NCBI GenBank assembly: GCA_014380545.1
Contig: JACMJP010000285.1
Location: forward strand, 1-16,548
Source: Chitinophagales bacterium
Lineage (GTDB): Bacteria; Bacteroidota; Bacteroidia; Chitinophagales; BACL12
DNA: 16,548 nucleotides
Direction: 5' to 3'
The translations under genes were made by a program, and so were the position numbers. The notes under the pieces were generated by a model, which saw only the letters and a program-made list of their open reading frames with translations, made no database searches and was not told the origin of the DNA. Shown piece by piece: positions 8,429-16,376 of the stretch (position 1 is its first letter; each line of letters begins with the position of its first letter).

Positions 8429-9907
8429 ATGCAGAACAGAGCAAGCGGCATTTTATTACATCCAACATCATTGCCCGGTAAATACGGTATCGGTACTTTA
8501 GGAAAAGAAGCGTATGCTTTTATTGATTTCTTAATAAAAGCAAAACAAACTTATTGGCAAATCCTTCCGCTTGGTCCAACCGGTTATGCAGATTCGCCCT
8601 ATCAATGTTTTTCAAGCAAAGCAGGAAATCCATTTTTAATTGATTTTGATCTTCTGATTGATGAGGGCTTATTAGAAGAAAAAGATATACCTGAATTAAT
8701 TGTGGAAGATGAAACAAAAATTAATTACGGTGCAGTAATTGAACATAAATATAAAGTGCTGCAAACAGCAAAAGATAAATTCGATACTGACAATACAGAT
8801 TACAAAGTTTTCACGGATAATAATAAAAGCTGGTTGGATGAATATGCTTTGTTCATGGCGCTGAAAGAAAATTTTGATAAACGCCCCTGGTATGAGTGGG
8901 AAGATAAATACAGATCACATGATGAAAAAACATTAAGTAAAATAAAGCCTGAATTAAAAGATAAGATAGGATTTCAGAAGTTCATTCAATACATTTTTTT
9001 CAAACAATGGAAACAATTAAAAGATTATGCAAATAACAATGGAATAAAAATAATCGGGGATATTCCAATTTATGTTGCAATGGATAGTTCTGATACCTGG
9101 GTTTGTCCTGAATTATTTCAGTTTGATAAAAATAAAAGTCCTTTGTTTGTCGGGGGTTGTCCGCCGGATTATTTCAGCACAACCGGCCAGTTATGGGGAA
9201 ACCCCATTTTCAATTATGCTGAAATGGAAAAAGATGATTTCAGCTGGTGGGTTGACCGCATCAAATATAATCTTGAATTATATGATCTTATAAGAGTAGA
9301 TCACTTTAGGGGATTTGCCGGGTATTGGAATATACCTTACGGGGAAGAAACTGCAATTAATGGAGAATGGATTGACGGACCGGGAGATAAATTGTTTAAT
9401 GCAATTAAAAATGTTTTGGGTGAAATTCCAATCATTGCTGAAGACCTCGGATTAATAACTCCTGATGTAATTAAATTAAGAGATAATTTTAATTTGCCCG
9501 GAATGAAAATATTACAATTTGCTTTTGACAGTGGCGAAGTCAATGATTATATCCCGCACAATTATATTAAAAATTGTGTAGTATATACAGGTACACATGA
9601 TAACGAAACAGTAAACGGCTGGTATGAAAATGCAAAAGAAGCTGATAAAGAATATATCCTCAATTATATACATTCAAGTGGAGAAAATATTGCATGGGAT
9701 TTAATTCGTTGCGCATGGGCAAGTGTTGCCAATACTGCAATTGCTCCAATGCAGGATTTATTAAATCTTGGTGCTGAAGCAAGAATGAATTTACCGGGAA
9801 CTACAATTAATAATTGGCAGTGGAGAATGCAAAAAGGTGATCTGAATGATACAATAACAGATAAATTAGCTTCACTAACTGAATTATATGCTAGAAATAA
9901 AAAGTGA
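8429..9907 (+). CDS. malQ: 4-alpha-glucanotransferase (amylomaltase, GH77)
   Basis: This cytoplasmic GH77 enzyme transfers maltosyl and longer dextrinyl groups between malto-oligosaccharides and releases glucose, the usual intracellular step after maltodextrin uptake. The 492-aa length and motifs match bacterial MalQ. The N-terminal GILLHPTSLPG and ILPLGPTGYADSPYQ form the acceptor region. GDIPIYVAMDSSDTW and GCPPDYFSTTGQLWGNP are hallmark segments. RVDHFRG carries nucleophile Asp291, IIAEDLG carries acid/base Glu338, and GTHDNET carries the transition-state stabiliser Asp391. There is no signal peptide. The ATG lies 3 nt after the gapN stop, so the two are translated from one message. It is the last gene of the operon, followed by a hairpin terminator at 9997-10020. 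Confidence 0.96.
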   Translation: MQNRASGILLHPTSLPGKYGIGTLGKEAYAFIDFLIKAKQTYWQILPLGPTGYADSPYQCFSSKAGNPFLIDFDLLIDEGLLEEKDIPELIVEDETKINYGAVIEHKYKVLQTAKDKFDTDNTDYKVFTDNNKSWLDEYALFMALKENFDKRPWYEWEDKYRSHDEKTLSKIKPELKDKIGFQKFIQYIFFKQWKQLKDYANNNGIKIIGDIPIYVAMDSSDTWVCPELFQFDKNKSPLFVGGCPPDYFSTTGQLWGNPIFNYAEMEKDDFSWWVDRIKYNLELYDLIRVDHFRGFAGYWNIPYGEETAINGEWIDGPGDKLFNAIKNVLGEIPIIAEDLGLITPDVIKLRDNFNLPGMKILQFAFDSGEVNDYIPHNYIKNCVVYTGTHDNETVNGWYENAKEADKEYILNYIHSSGENIAWDLIRCAWASVANTAIAPMQDLLNLGAEARMNLPGTTINNWQWRMQKGDLNDTITDKLASLTELYARNKK

Positions 9908-9996
9908 AATGTATCAATTTTTTGATTTTCTTCAACTAAAATGTATTACACCATAATATAAATAATAACTTAAATTTATCGTTTAATATCTTTTTT

Positions 9997-10020
9997 AATC
10001 ACCAATAATGGTGATTTTTA
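9997..10020 (+). terminator. Rho-independent-type terminator after malQ
   Basis: A perfect 8-bp stem (AATCACCA paired with TGGTGATT, loop ATAA) is followed directly by a short T-run (10017-10019). It lies 90 bp after the malQ stop and would end the amylase-gapN-malQ transcript. A T-run also precedes the stem, so it could act weakly on the other strand. Confidence 0.65.
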
Positions 10021-10025
10021 CTTTT

Positions 10026-10071
10026 AAACTGTATAAAACAGAATCTCCAATACAGTTTCACTGTATTTTTG
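10026..10071 (+). promoter_or_regulatory. Palindromic operator or attenuator overlapping the probable promoter of the patatin gene
   Basis: Positions 10049-10067 form a perfect inverted repeat, AATACAGT-TTC-ACTGTATT, followed by more T's. The half-site ACTGTAT also occurs at 10028-10034, 32 bp (about three helical turns) before its copy at 10060-10066. The right arm runs into TATTTTTG (10064-10071), an exact TAnnTTTG -7 box 20 bp before the ATG at 10091. A dimeric regulator bound here would cover the promoter. As RNA, AAACTGTAT (10026-10034) can pair with ATACAGTTT (10050-10058) and so compete with the T-followed hairpin. That is an alternative attenuation reading. Confidence 0.5.
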
Positions 10072-10090
10072 AAAATGAAACATAATCATT

Positions 10091-11578
10091 ATGAAAAAAA
10101 CATCTTCAAAAAATAGATCCGATAAAGCAACTATTAAAGATTTTACTGACGCTGTAGAAAATATTTCACAGCAAGTGAAAAAGGACAAAAAAATTGTATC
10201 AGATATCGTTGATTCAAATGGCAACCAGTATGTGGACCTTGTGCAGGAAGGTGGCGGTATGTTGGGTATTGCATTACTCGGCTACACATACATTTTGGAG
10301 CAGGCTGGCATTCGTTTTCGCAGGCTTGCCGGAACAAGTGCGGGTGCAATTAATACAGCTTTGCTCACTGTGATCGGAAAAAGCAAATCAGATGAAAAAT
10401 CTATTATATCACTGAAATATTTAACAGATAAGGAATTATTTGATTTTGTTGACGGATACTGGTTTGCAAAAAGATTTATTGGCGCATTCATTAAAAGAAA
10501 AGATTTCTTTAAAAAAGTAATTAGTTGGGCAAAGAGAATATTTATAATTCTTGGTGTGCTTATTTTACTAAATGTAGCTGCTGTTTGGTTTATACATGAA
10601 CCGGATGGCATCCGTATTAACAAAATACTATCAGTAATAACAATCTCATATATTTTAATAGTTGCTGCTATCGTATTTTATATTGTGTACTTAATACATC
10701 GTTTTAAGAGATCGCAATATGGTATCAATCCCGGCAACAACTTTTTAAATTGGATAAAAGGGATCATGGAAGAAAATGGTGTTCATTCAATTGATGACCT
10801 AATTCACAAAGCTTCCGAATTACCACCTGACTTGCAATTATGTGAAGAAAGAAAAAAGAAAAATGATGCTACTTTAGATGGATTAACTTCAGATGTTACA
10901 TTTATAGCATCGGAAATTATAAGTGAAAATAAAGTTGAATTTCCCCGTATGTGGAATTTATTTCAAACTGATAAAACAAAAATTCATCCTGCAGAATTTG
11001 TGCGAGCAAGCATGTCTATTCCTGTTTTTTTTGAACCACACACAATTGCAGGATATACATCTGTCAGATCAAATTTAAAAAAACAATGGGAAGATGAATT
11101 AGGCGCAGAAAAAGCACCTGATAAAATTCTCTTTGTAGATGGTGGCATTTTATCTAACTTCCCAATTAGTATTTTTTATAATAAAAATGTTGATATTCCA
11201 AGGCTTCCAACTATAGGAGTGCGGCTTTATGAAAAAGACCCTAAAAAAGAAGCAAAAGAAAAAGCTACAGAACAAAACACAGAAGACAACGACTTACAAA
11301 AACCGTTAAATTTTGGGAGTTATGCAAGGAATATATTTAATACAACCCGTTTTCACTATGATAAAGACTTTCTAATGAAAAATAAAATGTATAACAGGGG
11401 TGTTCATCATATTAATGTTTATGGTTTCAACTGGTTGAATTTTAATATGGGGAAAGAAGACAGGATAGCATTGTTTGTAAAAGGTGCAGAAGCAGCAAGG
11501 GATTTTTTATTTGATTTTAATTGGGAAGCATACAAACAAGATCGTGAACAGGGCCATAAGATACTTGAGAATAAATAA
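10091..11578 (+). CDS. Patatin-like phospholipase with an inserted two-helix membrane segment
   Basis: This predicted serine lipid acyl hydrolase of the patatin/RssA-like family uses a Ser-Asp dyad. The 495-aa protein has a hydrophilic N-terminus (1-46), the oxyanion motif VQEGGGMLG (51-59), the nucleophile elbow GTSAG (Ser83) and the dyad motif FVDGGILSNFP (Asp350). Between Ser and Asp lies an inserted stretch with two strongly hydrophobic helices (about 150-168 and 178-202) separated by a short polar turn. The catalytic halves would then sit on the same face of the inner membrane. No signal peptide is seen, so the active site is likely cytoplasmic. A charged linker (383-405, rich in Lys and Glu) precedes the C-terminal part. 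The gene appears to be a single transcription unit, separated from malQ by a terminator and preceded by the palindrome at 10049-10067. Its link to the sugar locus is only positional. The family is certain; the substrate is unknown. Confidence 0.92.
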   Translation: MKKTSSKNRSDKATIKDFTDAVENISQQVKKDKKIVSDIVDSNGNQYVDLVQEGGGMLGIALLGYTYILEQAGIRFRRLAGTSAGAINTALLTVIGKSKSDEKSIISLKYLTDKELFDFVDGYWFAKRFIGAFIKRKDFFKKVISWAKRIFIILGVLILLNVAAVWFIHEPDGIRINKILSVITISYILIVAAIVFYIVYLIHRFKRSQYGINPGNNFLNWIKGIMEENGVHSIDDLIHKASELPPDLQLCEERKKKNDATLDGLTSDVTFIASEIISENKVEFPRMWNLFQTDKTKIHPAEFVRASMSIPVFFEPHTIAGYTSVRSNLKKQWEDELGAEKAPDKILFVDGGILSNFPISIFYNKNVDIPRLPTIGVRLYEKDPKKEAKEKATEQNTEDNDLQKPLNFGSYARNIFNTTRFHYDKDFLMKNKMYNRGVHHINVYGFNWLNFNMGKEDRIALFVKGAEAARDFLFDFNWEAYKQDREQGHKILENK

Positions 11579-11581
11579 AAA

Positions 11582-11890
11582 TTAATTAACTGTAATATCA
11601 ATAGTTAATTGATCACCGGGTTCTTCATCTCCCTGTAAAACATAAAGCGTTACAGTATAATTTCCAACATAGGCATAGGAATATTGTACACTGTCTCCCG
11701 TTAGCACACTGCCGGTTCCATCACCAAAATCCCATAAAGCTTCACCTGATTCTGAACAATTTGTGAATGTAATTATTTCATCCACAATTACAGAAGTTTT
11801 ATCAGCATTACCACAGGCAACTATTTCATTTTTGCAGGAAAGGAAAAGTAACGATAAAGAGATCAGAAACAAACAAAATAAATTTTTCAT
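11582..11890 (-). CDS. Small lipoprotein with a single PKD domain
   Basis: This 102-aa predicted lipoprotein has a signal peptide of type II with its lipid-attachment Cys at 19 (LLFLSC). Almost the whole mature part is one PKD (polycystic kidney disease) Ig-like domain, shown by WDFGDGT at 53-59, SYAYVGNYTVTLYV and a final beta strand. PKD domains normally act as binding or spacer modules within large secreted enzymes and adhesins, so a free-standing one is unusually short. Two further cysteines (26, 45) could form a disulfide. The stop lies 3 bp from the stop of the convergent patatin gene. The MFS gene upstream on the same strand ends 91 bp away, so it may or may not be co-transcribed. No function can be assigned beyond a surface or periplasmic anchored module. 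Confidence 0.8.
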   Translation of the reverse strand: MKNLFCLFLISLSLLFLSCKNEIVACGNADKTSVIVDEIITFTNCSESGEALWDFGDGTGSVLTGDSVQYSYAYVGNYTVTLYVLQGDEEPGDQLTIDITVN

Positions 11891-11981
11891 AACTATTTTT
11901 ATTTACTAACGACCCATCAATTATACGGGTTGGGTAAAGTGTCCAATTCAAATATCAATGCCTGCTTCCAACAATTTTATT

Positions 11982-13316
11982 TCACCTTGAGGACTTTTTT
12001 TCTTTTACCCATCTCCACATTAAAGCACTTATAAACAAACTTACTGCGCTTATTTCGAAAATAATATTTTTGTTTTCTGCATCATTTACAAATTGTGCAA
12101 TAATTAAACTTACGACTAATTGCGGAATTACAATACTCATATTAAATATCCCCATAAACAATCCTGTTCTGGCTTTATTTATTTTTTCACTCATAATAGC
12201 AAATGGTAAACTTACAATTGCCGCCCAGCCAACTCCTGCAATTGCCATGCAGACATATAATGTTGTTACATCTTTACCAATTAAAACAATTAATGCATAG
12301 CCTAAGCTCATTATAAAAATGCAGGCTGAATGAATCATAATTCTTCCAAATCTTTTTGTAAGCGGTTCTAAAACCAAAGCCGGAAATAATGCCCCTACTA
12401 AATTTAATATTAAGAATGAGTAACCGATTATTTTTCCAATATTGTTCTTATCATTTTCAGTTAATGAAGATGTTTCAGATGTATTGAATAAGATTTGGGC
12501 AGCATAAGCAAACATAAATACAAACATAGTTTGCACACCTATCCATGAAAATGCATTTGCAATATAAATTTTTACTAATTCATTAATTTCTGCCTTCTGC
12601 GTAGTGGCTTCTGTTTTAATTGCATTAACATCCATTGCCAATGTATCCGTCACATCTGTATTTAGTGCATGTTCAGTTTCAATATCTGTATTTTTTACAT
12701 TTAATGTTTTAGGTTCTTCAATAAAGAAAATTGGAATAATTGAAAAAACAAGCACGGTAAAAACACCAGCATATATTAATGTGTAATTCCCAAGTTCCGC
12801 CCCGATAAAATAAGCAATAACTCCAAGTGAGCCTGAAATTGTTTGCATCCATGTGTATCCTTTTGTTCTTTCTTTTCCGTCAGGTGTAATATCTGTTATA
12901 ATACTTCTTGTTGGATTAAATCCAAGATTAATTGCAAGGTCTAATGTCATTGCAACACATAATGCAACAGGAACTAAACTATTCGCACCAAATAATTTTT
13001 GAATTACATCTAAATTTGGAAGGCATAATAGCATGAGTGCTGCAATTACTCCACCCATTAAAATAAATGGTCTCCTTCGTCCTCCCCAAAACCAGGCATT
13101 GTCTGAAATTAACCCAATTATTAATTGCATAATCAATCCTGCAAGCGGACCACTTGCCCACACCAAACCTATTTCTTCAATATTCAAATTATATTTTGTG
13201 CTGAGTATCCAGCTTAATGCACTTATTTGCACACATAAAGCAAAACCCATTGCTGTGGCAGGTAATGCCAGTATTGCATAAAATGTATTGCTGAGTTTTT
13301 TTTGAATGTTGAGCAT
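11982..13316 (-). CDS. MFS sugar transporter, GPH/sucrose-maltose (SLC45-like) type
   Basis: This 12-helix inner-membrane permease of 444 aa probably imports a glucoside (maltose, maltodextrin or sucrose) by cation symport. The loop after helix 2 has GLISDNAWFWGGRRRPF (68-84), the GRRRP signature of the SUT/SLC45/GPH-like branch. NPTRSIITDITP (134-145) corresponds to the conserved Arg-to-Asp segment after helix 4. A hydrophilic central loop (about 200-249) between the two six-helix halves is longer than in the divergent neighbour and poor in motifs. The start at 13316 gives a normal cytoplasmic N-terminus (MLNIQKKLSN). The gene is divergent from a second MFS gene of the same subfamily across a 184-bp gap, and both lie beside an alpha-glucan degradation locus. 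The substrate is inferred from family and context only. Confidence 0.87.
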   Translation of the reverse strand: MLNIQKKLSNTFYAILALPATAMGFALCVQISALSWILSTKYNLNIEEIGLVWASGPLAGLIMQLIIGLISDNAWFWGGRRRPFILMGGVIAALMLLCLPNLDVIQKLFGANSLVPVALCVAMTLDLAINLGFNPTRSIITDITPDGKERTKGYTWMQTISGSLGVIAYFIGAELGNYTLIYAGVFTVLVFSIIPIFFIEEPKTLNVKNTDIETEHALNTDVTDTLAMDVNAIKTEATTQKAEINELVKIYIANAFSWIGVQTMFVFMFAYAAQILFNTSETSSLTENDKNNIGKIIGYSFLILNLVGALFPALVLEPLTKRFGRIMIHSACIFIMSLGYALIVLIGKDVTTLYVCMAIAGVGWAAIVSLPFAIMSEKINKARTGLFMGIFNMSIVIPQLVVSLIIAQFVNDAENKNIIFEISAVSLFISALMWRWVKEKKSSR

Positions 13317-13424
13317 GATTTGAATTTACTAATTTTATAATTTACGATTTAATAATTGATCGAAGATTATTATTTCAGAAATGATGATTTCAAAAAAAAA
13401 TGTATTGGCATTTGTTCAATAATT

Positions 13425-13441
13425 ATTACCTATTTGGTAAT
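13425..13441. promoter_or_regulatory. Short inverted repeat in the gap between the divergent MFS genes
   Basis: ATTACC-TATTT-GGTAAT is a 6-bp perfect inverted repeat with a 5-nt spacer, inside the 184-bp gap (13317-13500). It sits about 60 bp upstream of the rightward gene and could be an operator. Near matches to a -7 box (TATTTGG, TAATTTG) overlap its right side, but none is exact. On the minus strand the only exact TAnnTTTG (13483-13490) lies about 167 bp from the leftward start. The rest of the gap shows no clear structure. Confidence 0.25.
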
Positions 13442-13500
13442 TTGTTTAATCTATTTAACTTCACGATTCCTAAAATAAAAATCAAATATAAAATAAGGTT

Positions 13501-14847
13501 ATGGAAAAACCCCGCTTAAGTTTCTGGCAAATATGGAATATGAGTTTTGGATTTCTTGGGATTCAATTTGGTTTTGCATTGCAGAATGCTAATGTAAGCC
13601 GCATATTTCAAACACTTGGGGCAGAAATAGAATCACTTCCATTACTTTGGTTAGCAGCACCGGTTACAGGTCTTATTGTTCAACCTATTATTGGATACTT
13701 AAGCGACAGAACCTGGCACCCAAAATGGGGGCGTCGTCGTCCTTATTTTTTTTCAGGAGCTATACTGGCAACACTTGCACTTTTCATCATGCCGAATTCT
13801 CCTGCTTTATGGATAGCAGCCGGAACATTATGGATGATGGATGCATCCATAAATATTTCCATGGAACCATTCAGGGCTTTTGTAGGTGATATGCTTCCCG
13901 GTGAGCAACGCACAACAGGTTTTGCAATGCAGACATTTTTTATTGGTGTTGGTGCTGTAGTAGCTTCTCAATTACCTTATATTTTTACGAATTTTTTTAA
14001 TGTAAGCAATGAAGCCCCTGAAGGTATAATTCCTGATTCAGTAAAATATTCTTTTTATATAGGCGGGTGTGTTTTTTTACTTGCAGTAATGTGGACTGTA
14101 TTCTCAACAAAAGAATTTCCACCTGAAAATTATCAAACATTTGAAGAAGAAAAATTACGCACAAAAGGTTTGGTATATGGATTAAAAGAAATATTTGAAG
14201 GTTTCGGAAAAATGCCAAAAACAATGACACAATTAGCAATTGTACAGTTCTTCAGCTGGCTTGCTTTATTTGCTATGTGGATTTATACGACATCGGGTAT
14301 TGCAGATAATGTCTACGGAACAACTGATTCCGGATCAAAAGAATTTCAGGAAGCAGGTAATTGGGTCGGTGTAATGTTTAGTGTCTATAACGGGGTAAGT
14401 GCTTTAGCTGCATTTTTATTACCTGTGCTTGCAAAAAGAACTTCAAGACGATTTGTACATTTAATATGTTTAATTATTGGTGGTATTTCTTTAATAAGTT
14501 TATTTTTTATAAAAGATATTAATACTCTATTATTTCCGATGATAGGTGTTGGCATTGCCTGGGCAAGTATATTAACAATGCCTTATGCAATTTTAGCAGG
14601 TGCGTTGCCCGCAAATAAAATGGGATATTACATGGGAGTATTTAATTTCTTTATTGTAATTCCGCAAATTGTTGCTGCCGGTATTTTAGGATTTATTGTA
14701 AAAGAATTAGCCGGAGGGCATAGTATTATGGCTCTGGTGTATGGAGGCTGTTCAATGGTAATTGCAGGATTACTTTGTTTAAATGTAAAAGATGCAGATG
14801 AAAAAGTACCACAATCAAATACTTTAATAATTGATCAGGTGAAATAG
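13501..14847 (+). CDS. MFS sugar transporter, GPH/sucrose-maltose (SLC45-like) type
   Basis: This 12-helix inner-membrane permease of 448 aa is related to the divergent MFS gene but not a recent copy. Its motif is GYLSDRTWHPKWGRRRPYF (65-83), the textbook SUT/SLC45 form with LSDRT and KWGRRRP both intact. MEPFRAFVGDMLP follows helix 4. The N-terminus keeps the LSFWQIWNMSFGFLGIQFGF segment typical of Bacteroidota maltose/sucrose-type transporters. The central loop is short (about 205-245, KEFPPENYQTFEEEKLRTKG). It most likely brings maltodextrin or another glucoside produced by the secreted GH13 enzymes into the cytoplasm for MalQ. The gene ends 29 bp from the stop of the convergent outer-membrane protein gene. 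Confidence 0.89.
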   Translation: MEKPRLSFWQIWNMSFGFLGIQFGFALQNANVSRIFQTLGAEIESLPLLWLAAPVTGLIVQPIIGYLSDRTWHPKWGRRRPYFFSGAILATLALFIMPNSPALWIAAGTLWMMDASINISMEPFRAFVGDMLPGEQRTTGFAMQTFFIGVGAVVASQLPYIFTNFFNVSNEAPEGIIPDSVKYSFYIGGCVFLLAVMWTVFSTKEFPPENYQTFEEEKLRTKGLVYGLKEIFEGFGKMPKTMTQLAIVQFFSWLALFAMWIYTTSGIADNVYGTTDSGSKEFQEAGNWVGVMFSVYNGVSALAAFLLPVLAKRTSRRFVHLICLIIGGISLISLFFIKDINTLLFPMIGVGIAWASILTMPYAILAGALPANKMGYYMGVFNFFIVIPQIVAAGILGFIVKELAGGHSIMALVYGGCSMVIAGLLCLNVKDADEKVPQSNTLIIDQVK

Positions 14848-14876
14848 TTTTATTGTGCGGAAAAGTTTTAAATATA

Positions 14877-16253
14877 TTATATTTTAAATCTCAGCACTCC
14901 GATTGCCATAGAAACTGTGGGGCTTTCCTGACCGAATAAAGTTTTTATATCTCTTGTTGCAATTCCAAGTTCCCATATTTTAAAATCTAATACAAAACCC
15001 CCGCTGATATTTGTATTATATCCACCGCCAAATGATGCACCTGCTGATAATTTAATTACTTTGGCTAAGGTTATCTCACCCCCAATGCCAACAAGTGCAT
15101 TTTCATAAGCCCCCGCAACATTGTTAAAAGGAACAGCAGCATCTGCTCCAATACGCAAAAAATTTGTTGCCTGATAACCTGCTCCAATTCTTAATGTTGT
15201 TGGTAATGCAACACCAATTTCAGTGAGTCCACTATATTCGAGTACATTATTATCCTCAAGTATTTGTTGAATCAATTGAACAGGATTATCTGTTGTTACG
15301 CCACTGAAACGAATTGTATCCAATACCACATTATTTAATTGTAAAACATTTGCCTGATATTTCATTTTACCAATATCAATAATTGATAACCCTAAGGAAA
15401 TTTTTTCACCAAGTTTAGCAGAAACTCCCAAATCAACACCAAAACCTTTTCCTACAGGTTTGTATACCTCATTTACAATTTCAGATGGTGTATCATTTTC
15501 ATCCAATTCAAAAATTCCCAGGCCTAAGGAACTCACTCCAATAGTTTGGTCACCTTCTGCTTTCAGGTCAAAATATGCATAGCCCATAATATATTTTAAT
15601 CCGACGCCTCCATAAATTATCAAATCATTCTGATTGATGAGTCTTGCTCCTACTGCAAGATTAATATCACTGCGCACATTAAATCGCAACGCAGTTCCAT
15701 TCATTAATTCAGATAAACTTAATGGTTCATAAGCAACACCAAACGTATCATCAGGAGTTACAATAATTGTATCTATATATTCATCAAAATCATATCCTTC
15801 AAAAATTAAACTTGCAGCAGATTCAGAAAATTTACTAAAGTATTGTGAGCTTCCGTCAAAACTTAAAGCGATCCCAATTGCATCTGTTGCTTTAAAACTC
15901 AAACCAATGGTGCGCACATCAACATCAAACGTAACCCCGTTATTTAAAAATGCCAGTGCCAGCGTTTGTTGCTCTGCAGAATCCAGGGCATCATCATTAT
16001 TAAAAATAATATCCCGCACATCGTCTTTTATAAGCGCTTCGCTGAAAAAAGAAAATGCTGTTTCGCCAATACTTAAAGCCATTGCATGTGCAGTATCACC
16101 AGGAATATTTGCCGGGTTAATACCAATAGCCTGGTAATCTGTTGCATAAACGGTTGACAAACCACTGCTGCCTGTGTAATTAAATAAAGAGCCTGTTTGC
16201 GCTTGTAAATAAGCAGTAGAGAAAAACAATGCAATTAAAAAAATATTCTTCAT
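14877..16253 (-). CDS. Outer-membrane beta-barrel protein resembling DUF5723
   Basis: This 458-aa protein has a signal peptide (1-19, ending LQAQ). It is then composed almost entirely of alternating amphipathic strands with Gly-rich turns (IGLSFKATDAIGIALSF, INLAVGARLINQNDLIIYGGVGLKY), as expected for an outer-membrane barrel. The N-terminal segment GLSTVYATDYQAIGINPANI resembles the conserved start of DUF5723 proteins of Bacteroidota. The last residues (VSMAIGVLRFKI) end with a hydrophobic and aromatic strand typical of BamA-recognised barrels. No enzymatic motif is visible. It is convergent with the MFS gene and divergent from a small secreted-protein gene. Its role is unknown, and a link to sugar uptake is not supported by the sequence. 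Confidence 0.75.
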   Translation of the reverse strand: MKNIFLIALFFSTAYLQAQTGSLFNYTGSSGLSTVYATDYQAIGINPANIPGDTAHAMALSIGETAFSFFSEALIKDDVRDIIFNNDDALDSAEQQTLALAFLNNGVTFDVDVRTIGLSFKATDAIGIALSFDGSSQYFSKFSESAASLIFEGYDFDEYIDTIIVTPDDTFGVAYEPLSLSELMNGTALRFNVRSDINLAVGARLINQNDLIIYGGVGLKYIMGYAYFDLKAEGDQTIGVSSLGLGIFELDENDTPSEIVNEVYKPVGKGFGVDLGVSAKLGEKISLGLSIIDIGKMKYQANVLQLNNVVLDTIRFSGVTTDNPVQLIQQILEDNNVLEYSGLTEIGVALPTTLRIGAGYQATNFLRIGADAAVPFNNVAGAYENALVGIGGEITLAKVIKLSAGASFGGGYNTNISGGFVLDFKIWELGIATRDIKTLFGQESPTVSMAIGVLRFKI

Positions 16254-16285
16254 GAAAAAAATTTAGCCTGAAATTAGTAAACTTG

Positions 16286-16293
16286 CAAACATA
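16286..16293 (-). promoter_or_regulatory. Probable -7 box (TATGTTTG) for the outer-membrane barrel gene
   Basis: The minus strand reads TATGTTTG, an exact TAnnTTTG match 33 bp upstream of the ATG at 16253. A GTTG that may serve as the -33 element lies 17 bp further upstream (16311-16314). Transcription would begin near 16279, giving a leader of about 26 nt. Confidence 0.5.
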
Positions 16294-16376
16294 AAGTATA
16301 ATTTTATTTTCAACATTTTACCTGTATGAATGTTTATTGAAAACAACAACTACCTTTAAAGGCTAAAACTAACAAA

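Noticed and set aside
9908..10090. Gap between malQ and the patatin gene, searched for a small RNA or a tRNA
   Set aside because: Apart from the terminator hairpin and the palindromic promoter region, nothing resembling a tRNA cloverleaf or a known structured RNA is visible.
11912..11935. ACCCA/TGGGT inverted repeat between the PKD lipoprotein and MFS genes, considered as a terminator
   Set aside because: The stem is only 5 bp with a 14-nt loop and no T-run on either side, so it does not look like a terminator.
14865..14888. AT-only imperfect palindrome at the junction of the convergent MFS and barrel genes
   Set aside because: It contains only A and T, has a bulge and overlaps the stop codon. 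In DNA this AT-rich it is expected by chance, although weak terminator activity cannot be excluded.
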